Shown: piece by piece, positions 9,506 through 18,908 of the stretch
Layout: every line of letters starts with the position of its first letter
Position numbering within the stretch: the first letter of the stretch is position 1
Origin: JAIRVZ01 sp031553755
GTDB lineage: Bacteria > Bacteroidota > Bacteroidia > Bacteroidales > Azobacteroidaceae
Length of the DNA stretch: 64,000 bases
Assembly (NCBI GenBank): GCA_031553755.1
Contig: JAVBKZ010000008.1
Span: 1-64,000, forward strand
Direction: 5' to 3'
Program-made: the position numbers and the translations under genes
The notes under the pieces: model-generated
The model's input: only the letters and a program-made list of their open reading frames with translations
Databases searched by the model: none
What the model was told of the DNA's origin: nothing

Positions 9506-12500
9506 TTAATATACCCTTTCTATTGATTTAAATTGCAATGCAGATTGCGCCATGACTATTTTTCCCGAAAAACGAAGACGAAAATATCTACCGGAACTCG
9601 AAACACATGCACCAACACAAAACATTCCCCTACTGTTTACACTAGTGTTTCCGTCGTTACCTGATATAATAAAAACGTTTCCTACATAATACGGAATTTG
9701 ATCTGTATAATAAGTCGTTGCAGAACCGTTTGCTCCTGTCAACATAACGTCCATAAATTTCTCGTGCCGGAGGTGGGAAATCCACAAATTTGCAGTAAGT
9801 GGATAGATATTAAATACCCTGCCGGTGTCTGTTGTGAATTTTGTTGAAGACAAACACTTTTCTTTGATGATTTGCCCGGCCATAACTCCTGATACTAAGA
9901 ATTCATATCCAAGACAATTATCAGCCTTGAGGTTAACACCCGCATAATAGCAATTATCGGTATCATGCATTCCGATGCTGTCTGTCGTACCGTTAAGCGA
10001 AACCGTAGCGAAACCTATCTTTTCCAAGATTTTTCTTGTACCATAAGTAACACAGGATAAATTAGCGACATGTTTCCAATCCGAATAAGTCATATAATCA
10101 TATCCCGACCCCATATTATACAATGCAGCATCCCAAATAGATAATAAAGCTGTCTGGCAGTTAAGTCCGCTACGGGATTTGATTATATTACCTTCAATGA
10201 CAGCTCTTTTCGCGGCTAATAAAAATTCTTCCGATTTCACCCAATCCGGCTCCATGTCGGCCATATCTTCCGAATCAGTCAACCAAACAATGTCTTTTTC
10301 CATGGCCGTATTAACCGTAAAGGCTAATTTTACGGCTCCGGCAGGAATGCTGGCAATTAAATACATGCCGTCAATCATTCCCCAACTTGAATCGCCTGTA
10401 ATTCTTGACAGAATATTGTTGTTGGCATCGAGGAATAACGCTCCGTAAACTCCGCATATTCCTTGAAATCTCGCTTTTTTCCAGTTCTCAACATCCACAA
10501 TCCCGAACCCAAAATTAGCGTTGGTAACTTTTGCGGCGGCAAAAGTCGTGTGGACAACAGAAACGGAAAGCGCATATCCGTAAGTGTATTGGATATCCCG
10601 CGTTTCTATTTTCTTTCCAACCGGCGCAATCGGATTTTTGTTAGTTGAATAAAAAGCATATTTCTTTTTATTTCGAAGGTCATTCACTCCTTTGTAGAAG
10701 TATTCTCCTTCATAAACAAACATGTCGCCCTCCGTACCATCGACAGCCGCCGGAGTTGCTGATTCCAAGTATTTAGAATCGGCATAAAAAAGGGAATTAT
10801 CATCATGCAACGGATAATAAGTAACTTCCCCTTCTGCCGTTTTCTTGGCATTGACACGATGACGGCGCGACAGTATCCTGCCGATATGTCCGGAGGGTTT
10901 GTATTCGTTTCCGTACTTATATCCTGTTTTGTTTTCGAGATTGGATATATTGGCCGGGTCGGAAATTGATTCTTCATATTCAATGGCTGTATATTCAGGC
11001 TGAATCAATTCCAAGCCTTCGAAATAAGCGGATAAGGTATCAAATTGTTCGTCCGACATGTAAGTTGTCAGGCGGTAAACGCCTTGGATTACCGGGCGTG
11101 GCTGCGTTCCCGAATTCTCTGTTATCCCGCCTATCCCTGCGTTCATCACGTCATTCAACAGGCGTCCATCCCCTTTGAGATTGATGTCAGTTATTCGGAT
11201 ATATGCCAGCTTATTACCGGGTGTTGACATTATCCGTGATAAAAAAGCAATGGAATCAATTCCCGGAGACGCTTCTATCCTTACACGGCTGATATTGCTT
11301 ACCGATTCAATCAACAATCCGGATTCTGTTAACGTACTCACTCCCTTAATCTCGAAAGACTGGACAGTGGCAGGAAGTTTCACTACTTTCAACGGACACA
11401 TTTCCGCGAACTTGACGGAAGTCAAACAAGTGCCTTCGGCGTACAGTTCCGAAAGTTTGGCATTTTTTGACAAGTCTAAAGTCACGAAATTGACATTATC
11501 GCAATTGGTAATATCCAATTTTGAAAGCATCCGAAGCCCTGTCAGTTCCAACAGCGCGAGCGACTGGTTATGCCATCCGACTGTCGATTTTCCAAGAATC
11601 AGCTCTTCACAGGCTCCCATATTAGCTACATCCAACTGCTGATGGTTCGGGAATTCAGTTAAATTCAGTTTCTTGATATAGGAAGCCCCATAAATATAGT
11701 TTACGTCTCCAAATGCTAATTCCTGGGGACAGGCGAATGACGCGGATTCTCCTACTTCCAACATTGTCCGCTCTGAGAGTTGTTTACCCCAAAGAACGGA
11801 ATAATACATCTTTGATTTGGAAGTAATATGAACCGAACGGTTCAATGTCGCTCCGGACGAACGGAAAGCGATATAATCTCCTTTGTAAGTTCCGGCTTGG
11901 TATTTACTGTCAATCAGGTTCAAGCGGTTGAAGAACCACCATTGGCGGTGTGCTGTCCGGGAACCTTGGAGCGATTCGAGGAAGTTGTAATGTTTGGTGA
12001 TTACATTACCGCCCTCTTTGACTTGAATACCATAAATAAGCGGGTCGGCATACTTATATTTGGCATCCATGTTATAAATCTGCTCGCACCACTTGGCCGA
12101 TTGCTCTTGGTTAAACATATTCATTACAGGGTTGTATGCCAGTCCGTTGACATTACTGCGAAGTGTGGTGTACATGGCCGAGACATCGGAAAAGAGTTCG
12201 GTTTGAAGATTAGTCCACAACACGGAGCGATGCCCGGCATAAGCGTAATCTTGCAGTTCGTTGTCAAAACTGTTTTCGTCAATGTCGTAACCGTATTTCA
12301 GTTTACCGTCATTTCTTACCCCGAGAATTGTATCATTGTCATAAAATACCGGATAAGCCTTTATCTTATTACCATTATCGGGATCAAAGAAGAAAGCGAA
12401 CATCATGTTTTTTGCCCGTTGGTCGACTGCCCCGAATACTTCGGTTATAACGTAATAGGCTAATAAAAAATTCTTGTCGAAATAGTCATACACTTCCGAT

Positions 12501-15500
12501 TTGAATTTCGCTTTCCGGTATGCCGGAGTGTCTTTTGTAAAGGTTGTGCCGTTGATTGTAACGGACGCGATTGTAGCGTTGGTAGCTGCTTCCGCGTCTG
12601 TTGAAACTAACCAGTCAGTTAATTTCTTCAAATGAGTAGTGTCCGTTCCTTTGTCCGGGTAACGGAACTCGAAAGCTGCTTGCCAACGCTTGGAACCATC
12701 GCCCGAAAGGGAAGTATAATCAGATTCCTTAAACAAACACATCAAATCGCCGTTTGCAAGGAATTCAACGCATTGACAAGGATTCGTGGCAAGCCCGAAT
12801 TTTGCCAGTCCGGCAGCATCGTTATAACCGGGAATGTTTTCAAAGCCAAAGACTTCCTGAGTGGCTTTGTCATTGTTGAAATTGTATTTTCCCATAAAGG
12901 TCAATTCGCCGTCAGCGTTTTCGCGATGAAAAACGAGTATTGGAAATCCGTCAACCGTGGTACGCACATCGTAGGCAGATGTCGTGTTTTTTTGTGCCGG
13001 TGTCAAAATGTTGGAGCCCCTGAGAATTGTATCTACCTGACGTGCAAGTCCGGTATTGTGCGAACTTGAACTTTCGGCGTAATCAGCTTTCAAACAAAAT
13101 TTATTTACCGGAATGGCTTTCGATTTGAATTGATATTTTAATGAAGCTTCATTTTCTCCGTTAACGGTTAAAACGGATGTCGCTTTGCCGTTATCCAACG
13201 TAATATTGAAATTCTTACGCGGATAACCGAGCGAAGAAGTACCTTGTAAATTAAGTACTCCGTTGATACAACTGAAATTCCGTGCCGGTTCTTTTTTGTT
13301 GATATAGAAAATATCTATCGCTCCCTTGGCTTTCTTGTCGTTACCCACTACGATTGTGTTTACGTCACCTTGCAAAACCATAACCGGCAAATCATCCGGA
13401 AGCTTGTCGATGTCTATTTTCTTTTCCGCTCCCCCGGTAAGGATATTATTGCGGTTGTAGATGGAAAGCATTTCCGAAACATTACTTTTATCTACAATGT
13501 AATTACTCAACATCTCATCATCCGACAGGGCGCGGGAATAGACGCGGATATTATAGATGTCGACATCAGCATCAACATTGCCGATAAGGATGTTTTTTTC
13601 GCGCGGTTGCTTGAAATATTCGGAGTCTGCATACTGGACGGCTCCCGAAACTATTCCGTTGACATAAAGGTACATCATCCGGGCTTCGGTGTCTGTTTTT
13701 TGCTTAACTACAAAGCCTATCCGGGTACGCTCCCCTGCCTTGAATTTGGTTTCAACTGTTGTTCCGCCGGAGGAATATATTTTAGCGTCCTGAGCCGTAA
13801 TAATCAGTCCGATACCTGATATTTCATCAAAACAATCGACGATGGTAGATTCGGGGTTAGCGACATTGGAAGCCATAAAGTCGACTTCTATCGTTTTTCC
13901 GCCAACCGAGAAATCGGACGCGAAAGGTTTAAATCCGACTTCTATTGTGCGACCGTTAGTGATATGGGCCGATGTGGTTTCATTTTCCGTTTTCCAAACC
14001 GGATCCAAAACCTTGAAATTATGGAAGACGGTTGAAATTTCTCCATAGTTCCACAAGTGCGGGTTGCTTTCAGCGTCGGAGCGTCCGGCCGCTTGTAACT
14101 TCAACTCAAGCCCTACGGTTGTTTCTTCCACATCAATGGTCGATTCCCCGACATTGACAGTGATAGGATAAATAACCGATTCGGCTTGTAAGCGTAAAAC
14201 AGTGTTTCCGCTTTCGTCCAAAACGACATTCCAACGTTGGATATTACTTCCGGGCGTTTGTGTTGCTTTCAGTACATCTCCTTTATATGCTAATACCTGA
14301 ATACCTGATTGCCCGAATTTGTAAGCAACATAATCAATAGACAAGGTTTCAAATTTTCCTGCCGGAAGCGTTATGTTTTCGGGAAATATTTCGCTTTCCG
14401 GGAAAACGAATTTACAGCCGATAATGGGCGTCAGGTTGTTTTCTTCAAATATTATCAAATCATAATACAGGGTATTGCTCTGTATTGAGTTTCCGGCTTC
14501 AAGTTCCATCACAACTTTAACTTGCAATGAATGTCGTCCGTGCGCGAGATTAGCAGTATTGACGGTATAATTGCGCGATGTGGTTGTCGTTGTGATAACG
14601 GTTGAGTCAACTTGAACGCCATCGATGAAAAAGAAAACGGTTTTTGTCCCGGCTCCTGAAACAAAGTAGGGAAATAATACGCCGTTACCTCTTTTGGTAA
14701 AGGTATTAAGCGCATAAGTGGATGTCAATTGTAAGTCGATGACACGGATGGTTACACCGATTTGGCGAACTTGCCCGGTTTGAGCAGTAACTACTTTGAT
14801 AGTGATGGTATTCGAGCCGGTACCGAGGTATTGGGATACGTCTAAGGTATTGAACCCCTGCGGGATTTCGTCCGTGATAACTTCTTTGCTTGCACCTCGT
14901 GTTATAGTATAGGTTACGATGCCTGTTTCTCCGGTACTGGTTCCGTCTTCAGTGTTGATGTGTTGGAAATTAAACTTAACCACGAATCCGCTGCCTGTTT
15001 TGATAACCGGGTTATTGGCCGTATCAACTAAGTTAAGGACTACCTTTGTTGTGGGGACTTCACCGCCCGAACCACCACCGGCCGGAAGTTGTGCCGTGCC
15101 TTTGACCGTTCCGTTGGCATCGAAGAAAGTCATTGTATTGGTTTCGGAATCGACATCTATGTCGGCGACATATTTTTCATTCAGTCCGGAAAATGCTGCC
15201 GCAACGGCTTTGTTTTGTACAGGGTTGGTGGACTGGGAGTCTAAAGTTTCGTCCGCTTCGGTTATCATCGTTAAATCGACTACTCCTTCAGCGTTGGGTG
15301 TCGCTACCGGGCCGCCGTTGATGGAGATACCCGACAAACTGCCGCCTTTAACGTCTTCCCATTCTTCCCATTCCCTGACACCTCCTAACGAGACACAAAA
15401 CCGGGTTTCAAAACCACTCTTTGAGAAACGGAATTGACGGATATGTTGAATTTGCGCCCTTGAGAACGCTTCTTGTATAAGAAAATAACTTGTTGTTGTA

Positions 15501-16312
15501 GTTTGTCCTTGTGCGATTGACGTAGTTTTATAAGTATAGCAGCAATTAGATAAATCGTCAATATTAGGATTCGTTCCCAAATCAACGACATGGACGGATT
15601 TGTTTGCCGTATGGGCTAATAAAGCTTCCAACAGGGAAGTGTCGGCTTGTTGGCGGGCAGTTGCTTCGGTGAAAATAGATTCGATAAGGGAGGCAATCTC
15701 TGCCGATAAATAGGATTCCCATTCTTCCCATTCCCTTATACCTCCTAACGAGACACAAAACCGGGTATCAAATCCATTACTGGAAAAACGGAATTGACGG
15801 ACATGTTGGACAGTTGTCCTTGAAAAAAATTCTTGAATAAGGAAATAATTCGTTGTTGTAGTTTGCCCCTGTGCCGTTGATACGGTTTTATAGGTATATC
15901 GACCGTCGGACAGGTTGTCAATGTCGGGATTCGTTCCCAAATCAACAACATGGACGGTTTTGTTTTGGGTATGAACCGATAATGCTTCCGACTGCAAAGT
16001 GTCAGCCTGTTCCCTATTTATCTTTTCGGTAGCGATAGATTGAGCTAATGATTCATCGGCTTGTTGACGGGTAGATGCTTCCGTTGCGATAGTTTGAGCT
16101 AATGAATTGTCGGCCTGTTGGCGGGTAGTGGATTCGGAAGTAAGTTGTCCGGGAGTAACGAAAGAGGTAGGAATTTCACCTTCTACTTCTTTTACTTTTT
16201 CCGTGAGGTCTTCTAAAAATGCGCCGATGCGAGTGGCTTGGTTTTTTTCTTTCCGAACTTCATTTTTTATTTCTTCAGCCCGGGATTTCAAATCGTCATA
16301 TATATCTGCCAT
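9506..16312 (-). CDS. Giant tail fibre / receptor-binding protein with LamG- and CotH-kinase-like regions
   Basis: At 2268 aa this is the largest gene. In order: an N-terminal helix with repeated TRQQAD heptad-like units (about 58-110); a duplicated ~90-residue module (about 113-200 and 233-320, each ending REWEEWE); beta-sandwich linkers (about 440-760); a concanavalin/LamG-like domain ending near 930 (VDIYNIRVYSRALSDDEM); a CotH-kinase-like region (about 1010-1420) with LQGTSSLGYPRKNF, AVDQRAKNMMF and FYDNDTILG; a leucine-rich stretch (about 1580-1680); and a C-terminal domain ending in a GRYFRLRFSG strand. It is probably the receptor-binding fibre. It is encoded between a small structural gene and the lysis cassette. 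Confidence 0.8.
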   Translation of the reverse strand: MADIYDDLKSRAEEIKNEVRKEKNQATRIGAFLEDLTEKVKEVEGEIPTSFVTPGQLTSESTTRQQADNSLAQTIATEASTRQQADESLAQSIATEKINREQADTLQSEALSVHTQNKTVHVVDLGTNPDIDNLSDGRYTYKTVSTAQGQTTTTNYFLIQEFFSRTTVQHVRQFRFSSNGFDTRFCVSLGGIREWEEWESYLSAEIASLIESIFTEATARQQADTSLLEALLAHTANKSVHVVDLGTNPNIDDLSNCCYTYKTTSIAQGQTTTTSYFLIQEAFSRAQIQHIRQFRFSKSGFETRFCVSLGGVREWEEWEDVKGGSLSGISINGGPVATPNAEGVVDLTMITEADETLDSQSTNPVQNKAVAAAFSGLNEKYVADIDVDSETNTMTFFDANGTVKGTAQLPAGGGSGGEVPTTKVVLNLVDTANNPVIKTGSGFVVKFNFQHINTEDGTSTGETGIVTYTITRGASKEVITDEIPQGFNTLDVSQYLGTGSNTITIKVVTAQTGQVRQIGVTIRVIDLQLTSTYALNTFTKRGNGVLFPYFVSGAGTKTVFFFIDGVQVDSTVITTTTTSRNYTVNTANLAHGRHSLQVKVVMELEAGNSIQSNTLYYDLIIFEENNLTPIIGCKFVFPESEIFPENITLPAGKFETLSIDYVAYKFGQSGIQVLAYKGDVLKATQTPGSNIQRWNVVLDESGNTVLRLQAESVIYPITVNVGESTIDVEETTVGLELKLQAAGRSDAESNPHLWNYGEISTVFHNFKVLDPVWKTENETTSAHITNGRTIEVGFKPFASDFSVGGKTIEVDFMASNVANPESTIVDCFDEISGIGLIITAQDAKIYSSGGTTVETKFKAGERTRIGFVVKQKTDTEARMMYLYVNGIVSGAVQYADSEYFKQPREKNILIGNVDADVDIYNIRVYSRALSDDEMLSNYIVDKSNVSEMLSIYNRNNILTGGAEKKIDIDKLPDDLPVMVLQGDVNTIVVGNDKKAKGAIDIFYINKKEPARNFSCINGVLNLQGTSSLGYPRKNFNITLDNGKATSVLTVNGENEASLKYQFKSKAIPVNKFCLKADYAESSSSHNTGLARQVDTILRGSNILTPAQKNTTSAYDVRTTVDGFPILVFHRENADGELTFMGKYNFNNDKATQEVFGFENIPGYNDAAGLAKFGLATNPCQCVEFLANGDLMCLFKESDYTSLSGDGSKRWQAAFEFRYPDKGTDTTHLKKLTDWLVSTDAEAATNATIASVTINGTTFTKDTPAYRKAKFKSEVYDYFDKNFLLAYYVITEVFGAVDQRAKNMMFAFFFDPDNGNKIKAYPVFYDNDTILGVRNDGKLKYGYDIDENSFDNELQDYAYAGHRSVLWTNLQTELFSDVSAMYTTLRSNVNGLAYNPVMNMFNQEQSAKWCEQIYNMDAKYKYADPLIYGIQVKEGGNVITKHYNFLESLQGSRTAHRQWWFFNRLNLIDSKYQAGTYKGDYIAFRSSGATLNRSVHITSKSKMYYSVLWGKQLSERTMLEVGESASFACPQELAFGDVNYIYGASYIKKLNLTEFPNHQQLDVANMGACEELILGKSTVGWHNQSLALLELTGLRMLSKLDITNCDNVNFVTLDLSKNAKLSELYAEGTCLTSVKFAEMCPLKVVKLPATVQSFEIKGVSTLTESGLLIESVSNISRVRIEASPGIDSIAFLSRIMSTPGNKLAYIRITDINLKGDGRLLNDVMNAGIGGITENSGTQPRPVIQGVYRLTTYMSDEQFDTLSAYFEGLELIQPEYTAIEYEESISDPANISNLENKTGYKYGNEYKPSGHIGRILSRRHRVNAKKTAEGEVTYYPLHDDNSLFYADSKYLESATPAAVDGTEGDMFVYEGEYFYKGVNDLRNKKKYAFYSTNKNPIAPVGKKIETRDIQYTYGYALSVSVVHTTFAAAKVTNANFGFGIVDVENWKKARFQGICGVYGALFLDANNNILSRITGDSSWGMIDGMYLIASIPAGAVKLAFTVNTAMEKDIVWLTDSEDMADMEPDWVKSEEFLLAAKRAVIEGNIIKSRSGLNCQTALLSIWDAALYNMGSGYDYMTYSDWKHVANLSCVTYGTRKILEKIGFATVSLNGTTDSIGMHDTDNCYYAGVNLKADNCLGYEFLVSGVMAGQIIKEKCLSSTKFTTDTGRVFNIYPLTANLWISHLRHEKFMDVMLTGANGSATTYYTDQIPYYVGNVFIISGNDGNTSVNSRGMFCVGACVSSSGRYFRLRFSGKIVMAQSALQFKSIERVY

Positions 16313-16364
16313 AATTGAAATTTTTATTCAAAACTATTGTTTTCCATATTGTCGTAAAAAGACA

Positions 16365-16763
16365 TTATTTTTTGCCTGTAAGGATGTTGGATATTGAAAT
16401 TAGGTAATTGTTTCCGGTGCTTTCCATCATTTTAGAAAGGAGTTTGTTTTTTGAATACCAATACTTCCCGGAAAACCAAGGCTTGGCTACACGTTTGGGT
16501 GTGAAAGTCAAATCACCTCCGTTACCTCGCTTATATCCTTTACCAACGCCTTTAGCAACATATATTCCGTAGTAGTTAAAAAAATGGTTGATTTTAGATA
16601 CATCTCTTCCGGATTGACGGATTACTTCAGTCTTTAGACTTTGCTGTAAAGCTGATGTGTCGTTTACGTCTAAAGCTGTCATTTTTTCGGACCAAATGGT
16701 AAGCATCATTTGCGCCCAGGCATCGGCATACTCATTGAAATTAACTCCATTCGGATTCGTCAT
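16365..16763 (-). CDS. Phage structural/assembly protein, unrecognised
   Basis: This 132-aa protein is encoded just before the tail fibre; its 5' end overlaps the preceding gene by 23 bases. It is basic and aromatic in its second half (GKGYKRGNGG, KPWFSGKYWYSKNK). No known domain was recognised. By place in the operon (portal, connector, this, fibre) it could be a tail-completion or minor tail protein. Confidence 0.6.
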   Translation of the reverse strand: MTNPNGVNFNEYADAWAQMMLTIWSEKMTALDVNDTSALQQSLKTEVIRQSGRDVSKINHFFNYYGIYVAKGVGKGYKRGNGGDLTFTPKRVAKPWFSGKYWYSKNKLLSKMMESTGNNYLISISNILTGKK

Positions 16764-17226
16764 AACAAAGATCGGTTGGAATGTCGATTGTTACCATAAA
16801 ATATAATCCTGTACAGCCGGAAATAAAATAACCGGGTATCTCATAAAATGGGATATGATCCAACTTTAGATAGGTCATCTCGTTTTGCAGATGTGAGCGG
16901 TCAAGGATTAGTTTTTTTACTATCTGACGATAAATCTGTCGGCATTCATTTAATGCCAGGTGTTGCTCTTCCATATTTCCAAAAGTGTATTTCTTCAACA
17001 GAAAAACGGTATATTGCCGGCGTTCCCAATAACTGCCACCGGCATGAATTATATTTCCATCTTCGGTATCATCGACACAGAAGTAAGCCTTTTCTTTTTT
17101 GAAGTTGGTTATGACTTCTTCCATGTTGGAAATGCCGGTTACGCGGCAAAATTTGTAACTGCCGGAAGTCGCTAATTTGTTCGTTTTTGACAAATTTTCG
17201 AAGTATTGAAATGCATCAAAAGCCAT
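16741..17226 (-). CDS. Phage tail/connector protein, unrecognised
   Basis: This 161-aa soluble protein has mixed alpha/beta character (ECRQIYRQIVKKLILDRSHLQ helix, GLYFMVTIDIP strand near the C terminus). It starts eight bases after the upstream stop. The size and place between connector and tail genes match head-tail joining or tail-terminator proteins, but no motif proves it. Confidence 0.6.
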   Translation of the reverse strand: MAFDAFQYFENLSKTNKLATSGSYKFCRVTGISNMEEVITNFKKEKAYFCVDDTEDGNIIHAGGSYWERRQYTVFLLKKYTFGNMEEQHLALNECRQIYRQIVKKLILDRSHLQNEMTYLKLDHIPFYEIPGYFISGCTGLYFMVTIDIPTDLCYDESEWS

Positions 17227-17233
17227 AATTTTA

Positions 17234-18019
17234 CTATTTATATTTTTTCATTCGTGCTTCGAGTTCTTTATACTCCAAGGCTTTCGCATCGAGTTCAGCC
17301 AAAGCTGTCCATGTATCAGCGTTATAAATGGCATTGGATTTAGTGATATCACCGCCTGTGAGCGCTCGGATAATGATATTGATTTGTTCCCGCATATTGG
17401 GCGCTTGCTGTTCTTCGTCTTCCAAAATTTGTTCTACTTTTTGAAAGAAATGCGGGAAATTCGTTTGTAAAACAGATTTTAAACCATAATACCAAAGAAA
17501 AACCGTGTGCCGGAGGTGGAAAGGCTGTTTTTCAAATTGCTTTGCCCGTTTTGCGGTTTCGTTATCGTTGAAAGGTTTTCCGGAAATATAGAAAGCAGCT
17601 ATCAGGTAGTTTAAAAACTTCTCTTGTTTGGTAAAAATATAGGCTTGATAATAGTTTTCACAAGCCAAATATTGAGCAAATGGACAATTTCGCAAACGGA
17701 CATCTATATGTTTTTTATGCGATAGTTCAGGAAGCGGGACGATTTCCGTAATACCGAAAGTGAGCCATGACATTTGCTTACAAAACGAAGCTAATTCTTC
17801 AGTTGTCAGCGTGAAATATTGTTTTTTGAACCGGCAATAAAAAATGCCTTCGATTTCCCGAATGATTTTTATTCCTGAGAAACGGACAAAAGCATAGGTT
17901 TGAAATTCGGCAGAAGAAAGCTGTTTATTTGTCATTAGCCAACTAACATAGGTCAGTTGCTTTTCTGTCAGTTCTTTCCACGATTTGGGAGCTGTGAGAT
18001 TGATTGTCATGTTATCCAA
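17234..18019 (-). CDS. Phage protein of the connector module, unrecognised
   Basis: This 261-aa, mainly helical protein has a C-terminal charged helix (AELDAKALEYKELEARMKK). A second ATG nine bases in is also possible. It overlaps the preceding gene by eight bases. It lies in the slot between portal/connector and fibre where tail-assembly proteins are often found. No domain was recognised. Confidence 0.6.
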   Translation of the reverse strand: MDNMTINLTAPKSWKELTEKQLTYVSWLMTNKQLSSAEFQTYAFVRFSGIKIIREIEGIFYCRFKKQYFTLTTEELASFCKQMSWLTFGITEIVPLPELSHKKHIDVRLRNCPFAQYLACENYYQAYIFTKQEKFLNYLIAAFYISGKPFNDNETAKRAKQFEKQPFHLRHTVFLWYYGLKSVLQTNFPHFFQKVEQILEDEEQQAPNMREQINIIIRALTGGDITKSNAIYNADTWTALAELDAKALEYKELEARMKKYK

Positions 18020-18908
18020 AAAAGAAGGTTGAATCTGATTTTTTGTTCTCGTATTTAGGAGAAATTTTTATCCGGTATTCCTGTGAATTGATGTAAGTAG
18101 AAAATTTTTCCGGATGCTCAATCATGTAATTGATTGTTCGTTCAATCATCTTGTATTCATCGCGAGCTTGCAATTTTAATCCGATAATGATTTGCAGATC
18201 TGAAAATATCTTCTTGTCATATTCCGTCAATTTTGCGGTTCGATATTTTTCAATCAATTCATCAAAATAAGCGCGAGAAATGTGTTTGCAAACATCTTCC
18301 TGATATTCCAATATTTTTACATGAAGTGATTCTTTGTCGGAAAATAAGGCTTGTTTATTTCCGGAATTTCGACGAAGTTTGGAGGTTGTGAGGTAAACCG
18401 TTTCCGTTAGTTTCTTAAACGGTTCATCTTTTGCCCAAAGATCACGAAATGTTGAATATGAAAATGCGAACTGCAACAAATAATCCAACACATCTGTGAA
18501 CCGTTTTTCCACAAAAAGCAAAAGGCGCTCAACACGCTCTTTGCTTGCCGGTGCATGATTGGTATTATTGACAACCGAGAATCCGTTGGGCGTTTGAACT
18601 ACATCCAAAAACGGAATTGCCGAAAGGTAAGCATGATGACAGATAACGGCTTCGGCAGCTTTGAGAATATCAGCCGGAGGAATGGTTTCATCGAAAGAGT
18701 AATCGAAAGTTCCATCAAAAACAGAATCTTCTTCCGGTGTTTTCGATATACGAAGTATTTCGTAATACAATGGGAATCCCAACAGTTCATTTTTTAACCA
18801 CATTTCGGATGATTCCAAATAAGGCTTCAAGTCTTCCAAATTAGAGCCGGCTGCCGTTGGAATGTATTTTGTGAATTTTTCTACATCGTTGAAAATAAAA
18901 TCAGTCAT
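18012..18908 (-). CDS. Phage head-tail connector-like protein, unrecognised family
   Basis: This 298-aa protein follows the portal directly with an eight-base overlap. The N-terminal half is helical with the segment FDGTFDYSFDE; a very similar FDGTFDYTFN ends the protein encoded at 20517-21533, so the two may share a small motif or partner. The gene after the portal is commonly a head-tail connector. Function is inferred from place only. Confidence 0.6.
   Translation of the reverse strand: MTDFIFNDVEKFTKYIPTAAGSNLEDLKPYLESSEMWLKNELLGFPLYYEILRISKTPEEDSVFDGTFDYSFDETIPPADILKAAEAVICHHAYLSAIPFLDVVQTPNGFSVVNNTNHAPASKERVERLLLFVEKRFTDVLDYLLQFAFSYSTFRDLWAKDEPFKKLTETVYLTTSKLRRNSGNKQALFSDKESLHVKILEYQEDVCKHISRAYFDELIEKYRTAKLTEYDKKIFSDLQIIIGLKLQARDEYKMIERTINYMIEHPEKFSTYINSQEYRIKISPKYENKKSDSTFFFG

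Noticed and set aside
9506..10200. Diversity-generating retroelement with the fibre C terminus as target
   Set aside because: The C-terminal fibre domain is C-type-lectin-like at best, but there is no reverse transcriptase and no template repeat in the window.
10684..15591. Many open frames on both strands inside the giant fibre gene
   Set aside because: They are shadows of the long minus-strand frame, with no promoter, start context or recognisable protein.
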